Source: an uncultured Ruminococcus sp. (GTDB taxonomy: Bacteria > Bacillota > Clostridia > Oscillospirales > Acutalibacteraceae). From it: a DNA stretch of 12,308 bases. The stretch is from the NCBI GenBank assembly GCA_902773065.1, contig CACYDD010000368.1, positions 1 through 12,308 of the forward strand. The letters are read 5' to 3'. Within the stretch, counting starts at the first letter, position 1. Each line of letters begins with the position of its first letter. A model generated the notes under the pieces. It did not search any database. It was not told the origin of the DNA and saw nothing but the letters and a program-made list of their open reading frames with translations. This document shows positions 1 to 7,468 of the stretch, piece by piece. Position numbers and translations under genes: made by a program.

Positions 1-2709
1 GAAATGACAGCCGATGTCAAAGGTACATGGGTTGCAACGGTTGAAGGCGACCTGAATAAGAAGTATTATACTTACAATGCTTATTTTCAGGGAGAGGTTA
101 ATGAGGATATCGTTGACCCATATGCAAAAAGTGTCGGCGTAAACGGCAAAAGAGGACAGATCCTCGACCTGACAACGACTGATCCCGAAAACTGGAGCAG
201 CGACAGCAGACATACTTATAAGAATGTAACAGATATGGAGATCTATGAAGTTCATGTAAGAGATTTCTCTATCGATGAGGACAGCGGTATTTCCGCAGCT
301 AACAAAGGCAAGTATCTTGCCTTTACAGAAACAGGAACAAAGAATTCAAAGGGTACTGCAACAGGTGTCGATCACCTTGTAGACCTTGGTGTTACATCCG
401 TACAAATTCTTCCTTCCTATGATTTTGGCTCAGTGGACGAGACAAAGCTTGATACACCGCAGTTCAACTGGGGTTATGGTCCGGTGAACTACAATGCTCC
501 CGAAGGCTCTTATTCCACAGATCCTTACAACGGTGAAGTAAGAGTGAATGAATACAAGCAGATGGTGCAGGGTCTCCATGGTGCGGGTATCGGCGTTATC
601 ATGGACGTTGTTTACAACCATACCTATAACACACAGTACTGCTTCAATCAGCTTGTTCCCGGTTATTTCTACAGACCCGATTCCAACGGCTCAGGCTGTG
701 GCAATGATGTTGCTTCCGAGCGTACAATGGTTAGAAAGTTTATTGTGGATTCTGTGAAATATTGGGCTTCCGAGTATCATCTCGACGGTTTCCGTTTTGA
801 CCTGATGGGTCTTATCGATGTTGATACAATGAACGCTGTAAGAGCAGCAGTGAACGAAGTTGATCCTACCATCGTAATCTACGGTGAGGGTTGGACACTT
901 GGTACAAATGTGACAAAAACAGGCACAAAGCTTGCTACGCAGACAAATTCCGCACTGACACCGGATATCGCTTATTTCAGTGATAACATCCGTGACAGTG
1001 TCAAGGGTCATGTTTTCACATCTACAGAAAAAGGCTATGCAAACGGTAATGTAACAAAACTGAAAGACCTTCTTGCATCTGTACAGTATGCAAAAGCTTG
1101 GTCAACATCTCCGACTCAGACGGTAAACTATGTTGACTGTCATGATAACCTGACACTTTGGGATAAGATCAGAACTTCCAATGCGACAGACAACGAGGCT
1201 GATCAGATTCGTCAGAACCTCCTTGCAGCAGCAATTATTCAGACAGCACAAGGTATACCGTTTATGATGAGCGGTGAGGAATTCCTCAGAACAAAAACAA
1301 ATGAAGACGGCACATATAATGATAACAGCTATGCTTCACCTGATAGTGTCAACAAACTGGATTATTCAAGAATTGATACCTACAGCAATGTTTACAATTA
1401 CTATAAGGGTCTTATCGCACTGAGAAAGGCTCATCCTGCATTCAGACTGACAACAGCAGATGCTGTAAGTGCAGATTTCAAGACAGCTCTGGAAAACACA
1501 GAAACAGGTGTAGCTGCATTTACACTTGACGGTACAAAGGTTGAAGGCGAATCCGCTGACAGCATTATGGTTGTATACAATCCTCTCTCAACTGCAACCA
1601 AGGTAACACTTCCCGAAGGTAACTGGGATGTATATGTCAATGACAAAACAGCAGGCAACACATCTCTGGCTTTAGTTTCAGATGAAGTAGAAGTTCCGTA
1701 TCTTTCTGCTATGGTTCTTGTGAAAGATCCTGCAAAGAATATCGGTCTCAAGAGTGTAACTATTGAAAAAACAAGCTATACTTATGATGGCACTGCTAAA
1801 AAGCCGAAGGTTCTTACTGTTACAGACGTTAATGGCAAGACTGTAGTTGCTTCCAATTATACTGTATCCTACAGCAATAATAAGAATGCAGGCACAGCCA
1901 CTGTAACAGTAAAGGGTAAGAATCCATACTCAGGAACTGTTAAAGCTACTTTCAAGATTGCAGGTAAATCTATCACAAAGGCTAGTATTTCAGGTGTGAA
2001 ATCTTCCTATGCTTATACTGGTAAGGCACAGTCTCCGACAGTGACAGTAAAGGACGGTTCAACAACGCTCAAGAAAAATACAGATTATACTGTAACCTAC
2101 ACAAATAATACAAAGGCAGGAAAAGCAACCATTACCATAAAAGGTAAAGGCAACTACAGCGGCAGCACAAAAAAGACATTCAAGATCACTGCAAAAAGTC
2201 TTGCCAAGTTTACAACAAAGCTTTCCACAACCTCCTATGTATATAACGGCAAGGCAAAAACACCTTCCGTAACAGTAAAGGACGGTACAAAGACCCTTAA
2301 AAAGGGTACAGATTATACTGTAACTTATACGAATAATAAAAAACCGGGTAAGGCTACAGTAAAAATTACAGGTAAGGGTAACTACAGCGGCACTATCACA
2401 AAAACTTTCACGATCAAACCGAAAAAAGCAACCCTTAAAACGGCAACATCACCGAAAACCAAAAAGCTTAAGGTAACATGGACGAAAGATACAACCGTAA
2501 CAGGCTATCAGATCCAGTACTCTACAAGCAGTACCTTCAAGAGCGGCAACAAAACAAAATTAATTACCAAGAATTCAACAACCTCCGCAACCCTTTCAGG
2601 TCTCACAAAAGGTAAAACTTACTACGTAAGAATAAGAGAGTACAAAACAATCAACGGCACAAAGAGCTTCGGTGCTTACAGTGCTAAAAAGACAGTTAAA
2701 ATCAAATAA
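1..2709 (+). CDS. pulA: Type I pullulanase (GH13), C-terminal part, with Ig-like repeats and fibronectin III domain
   Basis: The gene is 5'-truncated: the frame is open from base 1, so the first ATG (4) is probably internal. Numbering from that ATG, residues ~6-55 look like the end of a CBM48 domain (VDPYAKSVGVNGKRG). A GH13 barrel follows with region I DVVYNH (201-206), region II GFRFDLMG with nucleophile Asp266, region III YGEGW with acid/base Glu295, and region IV DCHDN with Asp381. FNWGYGP (154-160) stands where type I pullulanases usually have YNWGYDP. Family knowledge: these enzymes hydrolyse alpha-1,6 branches of pullulan, amylopectin and limit dextrins. After the barrel come three ~75-residue Ig-like repeats (~580-805) and a fibronectin III-like domain (~806-901). 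The tail suggests a secreted or surface enzyme, but the signal peptide would be upstream. No dockerin, LPXTG motif or S-layer domain is visible at the C-terminus. A terminator follows the stop. Confidence 0.93.
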   Translation, partial: EMTADVKGTWVATVEGDLNKKYYTYNAYFQGEVNEDIVDPYAKSVGVNGKRGQILDLTTTDPENWSSDSRHTYKNVTDMEIYEVHVRDFSIDEDSGISAANKGKYLAFTETGTKNSKGTATGVDHLVDLGVTSVQILPSYDFGSVDETKLDTPQFNWGYGPVNYNAPEGSYSTDPYNGEVRVNEYKQMVQGLHGAGIGVIMDVVYNHTYNTQYCFNQLVPGYFYRPDSNGSGCGNDVASERTMVRKFIVDSVKYWASEYHLDGFRFDLMGLIDVDTMNAVRAAVNEVDPTIVIYGEGWTLGTNVTKTGTKLATQTNSALTPDIAYFSDNIRDSVKGHVFTSTEKGYANGNVTKLKDLLASVQYAKAWSTSPTQTVNYVDCHDNLTLWDKIRTSNATDNEADQIRQNLLAAAIIQTAQGIPFMMSGEEFLRTKTNEDGTYNDNSYASPDSVNKLDYSRIDTYSNVYNYYKGLIALRKAHPAFRLTTADAVSADFKTALENTETGVAAFTLDGTKVEGESADSIMVVYNPLSTATKVTLPEGNWDVYVNDKTAGNTSLALVSDEVEVPYLSAMVLVKDPAKNIGLKSVTIEKTSYTYDGTAKKPKVLTVTDVNGKTVVASNYTVSYSNNKNAGTATVTVKGKNPYSGTVKATFKIAGKSITKASISGVKSSYAYTGKAQSPTVTVKDGSTTLKKNTDYTVTYTNNTKAGKATITIKGKGNYSGSTKKTFKITAKSLAKFTTKLSTTSYVYNGKAKTPSVTVKDGTKTLKKGTDYTVTYTNNKKPGKATVKITGKGNYSGTITKTFTIKPKKATLKTATSPKTKKLKVTWTKDTTVTGYQIQYSTSSTFKSGNKTKLITKNSTTSATLSGLTKGKTYYVRIREYKTINGTKSFGAYSAKKTVKIK
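1741..2418 (+). repeat. Three tandem Ig-like repeats within the pullulanase gene
   Basis: Three units of about 75 codons share the pattern Y-x-Y-x-G-x-A-x-x-P, then D-Y-T-V-x-Y-x-N-N, then G-K-x-x-Y-S-G-T. Units two and three are closest, both containing TDYTVTYTNN and KGNYSG. The first is more diverged (SNYTVSYSNN, KNPYSG). Such units are common in extracellular proteins of Clostridia and are usually read as spacer or adhesion modules. Their binding target here is unknown. Confidence 0.85.
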
Positions 2710-2722
2710 TCATTGATTATCC

Positions 2723-2760
2723 GTTCCGGTATCTCCTATGGGATGCCGGAACATTTTTGT
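2723..2760 (+). terminator. Intrinsic terminator of the pullulanase gene
   Basis: A 13-bp stem (2723-2735 with 2740-2752, including two G-T wobbles) closes a CTAT loop. It is followed at once by a T-rich run ATTTTTGT. It begins 13 nt after the pullulanase stop codon and separates that gene from typA. Confidence 0.9.
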
Positions 2761-2831
2761 CGGGATTTTTATCAAAATCTATGGATTTTGGCAGGTATTT
2801 TGTTGCATAAAGCGGAAATTTAAAAAGTTGA

Positions 2832-2860
2832 TTGTAAGAGGAAATGAATTATGCTATACT
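2832..2860 (+). promoter_or_regulatory. Promoter of the typA-exonuclease operon
   Basis: TTGTAA (2832-2837) and TATACT (2855-2860) are 17 nt apart, and TGC just before the -10 gives an extended -10 element. This is a housekeeping sigma-A type match. The predicted start near 2867 leaves a leader of about 40 nt. The ribosome site AAGAGGG (2891-2897) sits 8 nt before the typA ATG. Confidence 0.75.
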
Positions 2861-2905
2861 GTATGTTGGTGAAAATATCAGTATAGGAAAAAGAGGGTAT
2901 TCTGA

Positions 2906-4726
2906 ATGGCTAAAAGAGAAGATTTAAGAAATATTGCAATTATCGCTCATGTTGACCACGGCAAAACAACGCTTGTTGACCAGCTTCTTCTGCAAAGCGG
3001 TATATTCAGATCAAATGAAACAGTAGCGGAAAGAGTCATGGACTCCAATGACCTCGAAAGAGAAAGGGGAATTACCATTCTTTCCAAAAATACGGCTGTT
3101 ATGTACAACGATACCAAAATTAATATTGTTGACACGCCCGGTCATGCAGATTTTGGCGGCGAAGTGGAACGTATTCTGATGATGGTGGACGGTGTGCTTC
3201 TGCTTGTTGATGCTTTTGAAGGCTGTATGCCGCAGACCCGATTTGTGTTGAAAAAGGCACTCGGACTGGGTAAAAAACCGCTTGTTGTTGTCAATAAGAT
3301 CGACCGCCCGGGCGCAAGACCGGAGGAGGTTGTTGACGAGGTACTTGATCTGTTTATCGAGCTTGGCGCAGATGACGACCAGCTTGAATTCCCTGTTGTC
3401 TATGCTTCGGGCAGAGACGGCTATGCTTCTCTTGATGCTCATACACCGGGAACAGATATGAAGCCGCTGTTCGAGAAAATTATTGAGGAAATTCCTGCAC
3501 CGGAGGGCGAACCTGATGAACCTCTCCAGCTGTTATTTTCCAATATCGACTATGATGATTATGTCGGCAGGATCGGTATCGGCAGAGTGGAAAGAGGAAG
3601 CTGTAAGGTAGGTCAGAGCGTAATTCTTTGTCATAATGACGGAACGTGCAAAAATGCAAGAATCAATAAATTGTATCAGTTTGAAGGACTGAAAAGAGTA
3701 GAGGCGGAAAGTGCAGGTCTGGGTGATATCGTTGCTGTGTCGGGTATTGCTGACCTGAATATCGGTGAAACAGCTTGTGATGTGGAGAATCCCGAGCCGC
3801 TCCCGTTTGTCAAAATTGATGAGCCGACTGTATCCATGCTGTTTATGGTCAACAACAGCCCCTTTGCCGGCAAAGAGGGAAAATATGTCACCTCCCGAAA
3901 TATCCGTGAGCGTCTTTTCAAAGAGGTGGAAACGAATGTTGCCATGCGTGTTGAGGAGACAGATTCCGCTGATACCTTCAAGGTATCGGGTCGAGGCGAA
4001 CTGCATCTTTCGATCCTGATTGAAACCATGCGTCGCCAGAACTATGAATTCCAGGTTTCCCGTCCGAAGGTTATTATGAAGGAAGAGGACGGTGTTCTCA
4101 AAGAGCCGATGGAGCTTCTGACAGTGGAAGTGCCGGATAACTATGTCGGTGCGGTCATGGAAAAGCTTGGTGCAAGGAAAGCAGAACTGATCAATATGGC
4201 ACCAAAGGAATCGGGTACTACACAGATCGAATTCAGAATTCCCTCCCGCGGACTGATGGGCTATCGTCCCGAATTCCTGACAGATACTAACGGCAACGGT
4301 ATTATGAACAGCATTTTTGACGGCTATGAGCCGTATAAGGGAGATATCGAAACCCGTACACAGGGTTCACTGATCGCACACGAAACAGGTCCGACGACAG
4401 GTTACGGACTGTTTGCCGCTCAGGACAGAGGAAGATTGTTTATCGGTCCGGGTGTTGATGTTTACGAGGGAATGATCGTAGGTTCTAACCCGAAAAATGA
4501 AGATATGGTTGTCAATGTATGCAAGAAAAAGCATATTACCAATACCCGTGCCTCAGGTTCAGATGATGCACTCAAGCTTACTCCGCCGACGATTCTCAGT
4601 CTGGAACAGTCGTTGGAATTTATCAACGATGACGAGCTTGTTGAGGTAACGCCGCAGTCGATCCGTATGCGTAAAACCATCCTCAATAAGGAGCAGCGCA
4701 TGAAGGCGCAGAGTAAGGGCGGCTGA
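2906..4726 (+). CDS. typA: Translational GTPase TypA/BipA
   Basis: The 606-residue product is full length for TypA/BipA, a ribosome-binding GTPase of the EF-G/LepA class. Family knowledge ties it to 50S assembly and to growth under cold or other stress. The G domain shows the P-loop AHVDHGKT (14-21), switch I RGIT (54-57), G3 DTPGH (76-80) and G4 NKID (130-133). A beta-barrel domain and EF-G III/V-like domains follow, and the TypA-specific C-terminal segment carries GSLIAHETG and TGYGLFAAQ. The ATG at 2906 has a good ribosome site and begins MAKREDLRNIAIIAHVDHG, typical of the family. It is the first gene of a two-gene operon; the next ORF starts 3 nt after its stop. Nothing is unusual in the key residues. 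Confidence 0.98.
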   Translation: MAKREDLRNIAIIAHVDHGKTTLVDQLLLQSGIFRSNETVAERVMDSNDLERERGITILSKNTAVMYNDTKINIVDTPGHADFGGEVERILMMVDGVLLLVDAFEGCMPQTRFVLKKALGLGKKPLVVVNKIDRPGARPEEVVDEVLDLFIELGADDDQLEFPVVYASGRDGYASLDAHTPGTDMKPLFEKIIEEIPAPEGEPDEPLQLLFSNIDYDDYVGRIGIGRVERGSCKVGQSVILCHNDGTCKNARINKLYQFEGLKRVEAESAGLGDIVAVSGIADLNIGETACDVENPEPLPFVKIDEPTVSMLFMVNNSPFAGKEGKYVTSRNIRERLFKEVETNVAMRVEETDSADTFKVSGRGELHLSILIETMRRQNYEFQVSRPKVIMKEEDGVLKEPMELLTVEVPDNYVGAVMEKLGARKAELINMAPKESGTTQIEFRIPSRGLMGYRPEFLTDTNGNGIMNSIFDGYEPYKGDIETRTQGSLIAHETGPTTGYGLFAAQDRGRLFIGPGVDVYEGMIVGSNPKNEDMVVNVCKKKHITNTRASGSDDALKLTPPTILSLEQSLEFINDDELVEVTPQSIRMRKTILNKEQRMKAQSKGG

Positions 4727-4729
4727 TCC

Positions 4730-5614
4730 ATGAACTATGTTGTTTTTGATCTTGAATGGAACGGCTGTTTCAGCAAAAAACTTGATAGCTATATCAATGA
4801 AATTATCGAGATCGGTGCTGTGCGGCTTGACGAGAAACTGAATATCACAGGAAAGTTCAATATACTGGTTCGTCCTGAGGTCAGCAAACGGCTGAATTCC
4901 TCCGTCAAGACGCTTACATCTTTGACGTATGAGGATTTGATGCACGGTGCACCGTTCAGTTATGGATATAATAAGTTCAGAAAATTCTGCAGCGGCTGTA
5001 TTCTGATGACATGGAGTACAAGTGATATTGATGCGCTTGTTTCCAATGTAAGGTATCACAAAAAGGCTGACAAAATTGATTTTATGAAACAGTATATTGA
5101 TCTCCAGCAGTATTGTCATGATCTGCTCGGACTCAGTGATAATAATGCTCTCGGTTTACAGGCAGCATCTGATATGCTTGGTATTGATACTGAGGATATT
5201 CCGCACCATCGTGCGCTGGGAGACAGTATCATGTCTGCCATGTGCCTGCAAAAGCTTTATCATAAGGGTGCGCTAAATGCATATATTACCGACACAACGA
5301 AAGATGAATTCTATGACAGGCTGTTCTTTCATCCATATCATATTGAAGATATCAATGATAAGGATATTGATAAAACCAAAATGTTTTTTAACTGCGGAAA
5401 ATGCGGTGCAAGAACGAACAGAATCTCAGAATGGGATGCAAAGTGTAAATGCTTTACAGCAAAATTTCATTGTCCGGAATGCCATTATGAATTTGCAGGA
5501 CGAATGCAGTTCAGGAAAAAATATGACAGTGTATTGGTTACGAAAAAAATCCTCAAGCCGCACAGCAATGCGGAGCATGAGGAAAATAACAGTAATAAAA
5601 AATCGGCTCAGTGA
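4730..5614 (+). CDS. DEDDh-family 3'-5' exonuclease with C-terminal zinc ribbon
   Basis: A 294-residue protein with an exonuclease fold of the RNase T / DNA polymerase III epsilon type. Metal and catalytic residues are FDLEWN (Asp7, Glu9), TSDIDAL (Asp99) and HHRALGD (His160, Asp165), which is the DEDDh pattern. Residues ~1-185 form this domain and resemble KapD-like exonucleases. The C-terminal part holds C222xxC225 and C248xxC251, with Cys239 and Cys241 between them, which looks like a zinc ribbon that could bind nucleic acid or a partner. The tail is charged and Asn/Lys rich. The ATG follows the typA stop by 3 nt, and its ribosome site (AAGGGCGG, ~4714-4721) lies inside typA, so translation is probably coupled. 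The substrate (RNA or DNA) cannot be read from the sequence. The stop codon lies within the terminator stem. Confidence 0.85.
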   Translation: MNYVVFDLEWNGCFSKKLDSYINEIIEIGAVRLDEKLNITGKFNILVRPEVSKRLNSSVKTLTSLTYEDLMHGAPFSYGYNKFRKFCSGCILMTWSTSDIDALVSNVRYHKKADKIDFMKQYIDLQQYCHDLLGLSDNNALGLQAASDMLGIDTEDIPHHRALGDSIMSAMCLQKLYHKGALNAYITDTTKDEFYDRLFFHPYHIEDINDKDIDKTKMFFNCGKCGARTNRISEWDAKCKCFTAKFHCPECHYEFAGRMQFRKKYDSVLVTKKILKPHSNAEHEENNSNKKSAQ

Positions 5615-5626
5615 GCCGGTTTTTTT
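5601..5626. terminator. Bidirectional intrinsic terminator between convergent operons
   Basis: CGGCTC (5604-5609) pairs with GAGCCG (5613-5618) around an AGT loop. The stem is flanked by an A-run on the left and seven Ts on the right, so it reads as a terminator on both strands. It ends the typA-exonuclease operon (the exonuclease TGA is in the hairpin) and the mscS-coaX operon (the coaX TAA occupies 5625-5627). Confidence 0.85.
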
Positions 5627-6395
5627 ATGGCTTTGTGTTATGGTTGTAAATGATTTCAAGACCTTTGATCAGGAGATCATCGTCAATTTGGATTTTATGA
5701 CGGCAGTTTGGTATGATCGTTCGTGAAAGTCCGCCCGTTGCGATGACCGTCGGTTCGCCGTCAATTTCTTCCATCATCCGATCGATCATGCCGTCGATCA
5801 TGGCAGCATTTCCGAATACAACGCCCGAGCGCAGACAGTCTGCAGTATTTGTGCCAATGGCTCTTGTCGGTGCATCAAGGCTGATATCCTGGAGCTGTGC
5901 AGCATTTTTGGTAAGTGATTCCATAGCGACCTTTACCCCCGGAACGATCACACCGCCCCTGTAAATGCTGTTCTTATCCACTGTAACGATGGTGGTTGCT
6001 GTTCCCATATCAATAATGATCAGCGGTTTCGGATATTCTGCAATAGCAGCAACAGCACCCACTACAAGGTCACTGCCGAGAGTAGCAGGATTATCGATCT
6101 GAATATTCAGCCCTGTCTCGATTCCCTCTCCGACAATCAGCGGCGTGCTCGGAATAAATTTTTCCAGTGCTTTTTTCAGTACGGTATTCAGCTGAGGAAC
6201 AACAGAGGAAATAATTGCACCGCTGAACTGCTCTGAGGCATGATGATTCAGTTCGATCAGTGTTTTGAAAATGACAGCGTATTCGTCCTCAGTCTTATGC
6301 GTATCGGTATTGATCCTTGTCAGAAAAGCAGTTTGGGCATTATCAATCCCGCCGAATACAATGTTGGTATTTCCCACATCCAGTGCAAGTATCAT
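5625..6395 (-). CDS. coaX: Type III pantothenate kinase
   Basis: CoaX phosphorylates pantothenate to 4'-phosphopantothenate, the first step of CoA synthesis, in the cytoplasm. The 256-residue product matches the family's usual length. It shows the ASKHA-type phosphate motif DVGNTN (6-11), SSVVP (63-67), GSD with the probable catalytic Asp109, DMGTATT (129-135), GGVIVPG (147-153) and a C-terminal ATGGLS. The family usually has GADR at the third site; here Leu110 replaces Arg. Family knowledge: type III kinases are not inhibited by CoA and prefer a monovalent cation. The ATG is preceded by AAGGAGAG at good spacing, and it overlaps the mscS stop as ATGA, so it is probably coupled to mscS. It ends in the bidirectional terminator. 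Confidence 0.95.
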   Translation of the reverse strand: MILALDVGNTNIVFGGIDNAQTAFLTRINTDTHKTEDEYAVIFKTLIELNHHASEQFSGAIISSVVPQLNTVLKKALEKFIPSTPLIVGEGIETGLNIQIDNPATLGSDLVVGAVAAIAEYPKPLIIIDMGTATTIVTVDKNSIYRGGVIVPGVKVAMESLTKNAAQLQDISLDAPTRAIGTNTADCLRSGVVFGNAAMIDGMIDRMMEEIDGEPTVIATGGLSRTIIPNCRHKIQIDDDLLIKGLEIIYNHNTKP

Positions 6396-7309
6396 GTTGA
6401 TCTCTCCTTTACTTTTTCGGTTATTTCGGGAAAATCATCAAGATGAATATCCAGCTGATTGAACGGTATTTCAATGCCTGCTTTGTCAAGTGCATTTTTG
6501 ATGCCCTCGCGCATATCAAACAGCAGTGCCCAGTAGTTTTGGGGAACACACCATATCCATACTTTCAGATCAACACTGCTTTCGCCGAACTGCTCAACAA
6601 TGACCTTGTTGGGCTTTTCCTGAAGAACACGTTTATCACCTTTGATCAGTTCCATAATCACGCTTCTTGCTTTTGCAATATCTTCTTCATAGGAGATTGA
6701 AACCGGAATTTCAAGTCTTCTGTCCTCAAGATTGAAATGATTGATGATATTATTGGTGGAAAGTCTTGAATTTGGTATCAGCACTTCTTTGTGGTCATAG
6801 GTACGCAGTGTGGTATACATCATATCGATTTTCATGACCTCACCAACAATGCCTTCCGTTTCAATATAATCTCCTGTTTTGAATTTGCGGTTGAGAATGA
6901 TCAGCGTACCGCTTGCCACATTGGCAAGACTGTCCTTGATGGCAAGACCAACTGTTACGGCTGCTGCACCCAGAGCAGTGATGAGTGTAGAAACATCAAA
7001 CTGAAGTGCAGAAAGAACGCTGACACCGAGAAAAATAAACAGCACAGTTTTTGTCACGGAGGTAAGAAAACTGATAATGGTCAGATCTGCTTTGCTTTTA
7101 TTCAGTGCTTTTGTCATGATCTTGATCACAAGCTTGATAAGCCACCACCCTGCCACAAGAACGAGGATCGCTGTGATCAGGTGTGGAATATAGCCTAAAA
7201 ACCAATCTCCCGTTTCATTAAGCCACTGCTGAAAGTGGCTTATATTTTCTTCGACCTCTGAGGTATCGATCACAGGGTCAAGCATCATAAAATCCATCAT
7301 ATCACCCAT
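6392..7309 (-). CDS. mscS: Small-conductance mechanosensitive channel (MscS family)
   Basis: A 305-residue membrane protein (E. coli MscS has 286) expected to open under membrane tension and release solutes after hypo-osmotic shock. Predicted membrane helices are ~40-62, ~80-102 and the pore-lining TM3 at ~107-139, rich in Gly and Ala (ITALGAAAVTVGLAIKDSLANVASG). A beta domain follows (KTGDYIETEGIVGEV, then VLIPNSRLSTNNIINH), then an alpha/beta C-terminal domain. The N-terminal ~36 residues are polar and acidic. The start is uncertain: Met1 lacks a clear Shine-Dalgarno site and would have a very short leader from the promoter proposed here. Met4, Met5, Met8 and Met9 are in frame, and GATGGA just before Met8 could serve. 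First gene of the mscS-coaX operon. Confidence 0.93.
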   Translation of the reverse strand: MGDMMDFMMLDPVIDTSEVEENISHFQQWLNETGDWFLGYIPHLITAILVLVAGWWLIKLVIKIMTKALNKSKADLTIISFLTSVTKTVLFIFLGVSVLSALQFDVSTLITALGAAAVTVGLAIKDSLANVASGTLIILNRKFKTGDYIETEGIVGEVMKIDMMYTTLRTYDHKEVLIPNSRLSTNNIINHFNLEDRRLEIPVSISYEEDIAKARSVIMELIKGDKRVLQEKPNKVIVEQFGESSVDLKVWIWCVPQNYWALLFDMREGIKNALDKAGIEIPFNQLDIHLDDFPEITEKVKERST

Positions 7310-7329
7310 TCAGTTAAAAATACTTTATC

Positions 7330-7357
7330 ATTATAGCACATTGAAAAGAAAGTTAAA
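7330..7357 (-). promoter_or_regulatory. Promoter of the mscS-coaX operon
   Basis: On the minus strand, TATAAT (7335-7330) is preceded by TGC, giving an extended -10. A weak -35 TTTAAC (7357-7352) lies 16 nt upstream. The predicted start is near 7323, only about 14 nt before the first in-frame ATG. That favours either a near-leaderless mRNA or a slightly internal start codon. Confidence 0.65.
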
Positions 7358-7408
7358 AGCAGGATTTGTATATTTTTTCAATATTGTGTATGTATTTTTT
7401 GTCACGGC

Positions 7409-7437
7409 TTGCAAAAAGAAACGATTTATTGTATGAT
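7409..7437 (+). promoter_or_regulatory. Promoter of the MORN-repeat gene
   Basis: TTGCAA (7409-7414) and TATGAT (7432-7437) are separated by 17 nt. The TTG of this -35 is in frame with the downstream gene and could be mistaken for its start codon. A transcript starting near 7444 would exclude TTG 7409 and ATG 7433 and leave ATG 7469 as the first start. The promoter diverges from that of mscS, with about 51 bp between the two -35 boxes. Confidence 0.7.
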
Positions 7438-7468
7438 AAAGAGAGGAATTGTTGAAAGGGTCATTGAT

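Noticed and set aside
2773..2790. Hairpin CAAAATC-TATG-GATTTTG between the pullulanase terminator and the typA promoter
   Set aside because: A 7-bp AT-rich stem with no T-run after it; too weak to call as a terminator or an operator.
3011..4029. Long antisense frames of 117-157 codons opposite typA
   Set aside because: They lie wholly within a clear typA gene, match no family and have no ribosome sites; they are mirror frames of a coding region.
5277..5726. Plus-strand frame of 149 codons across the exonuclease end and coaX tail
   Set aside because: It crosses the bidirectional terminator and overlaps two recognised genes in other frames, with no family resemblance.
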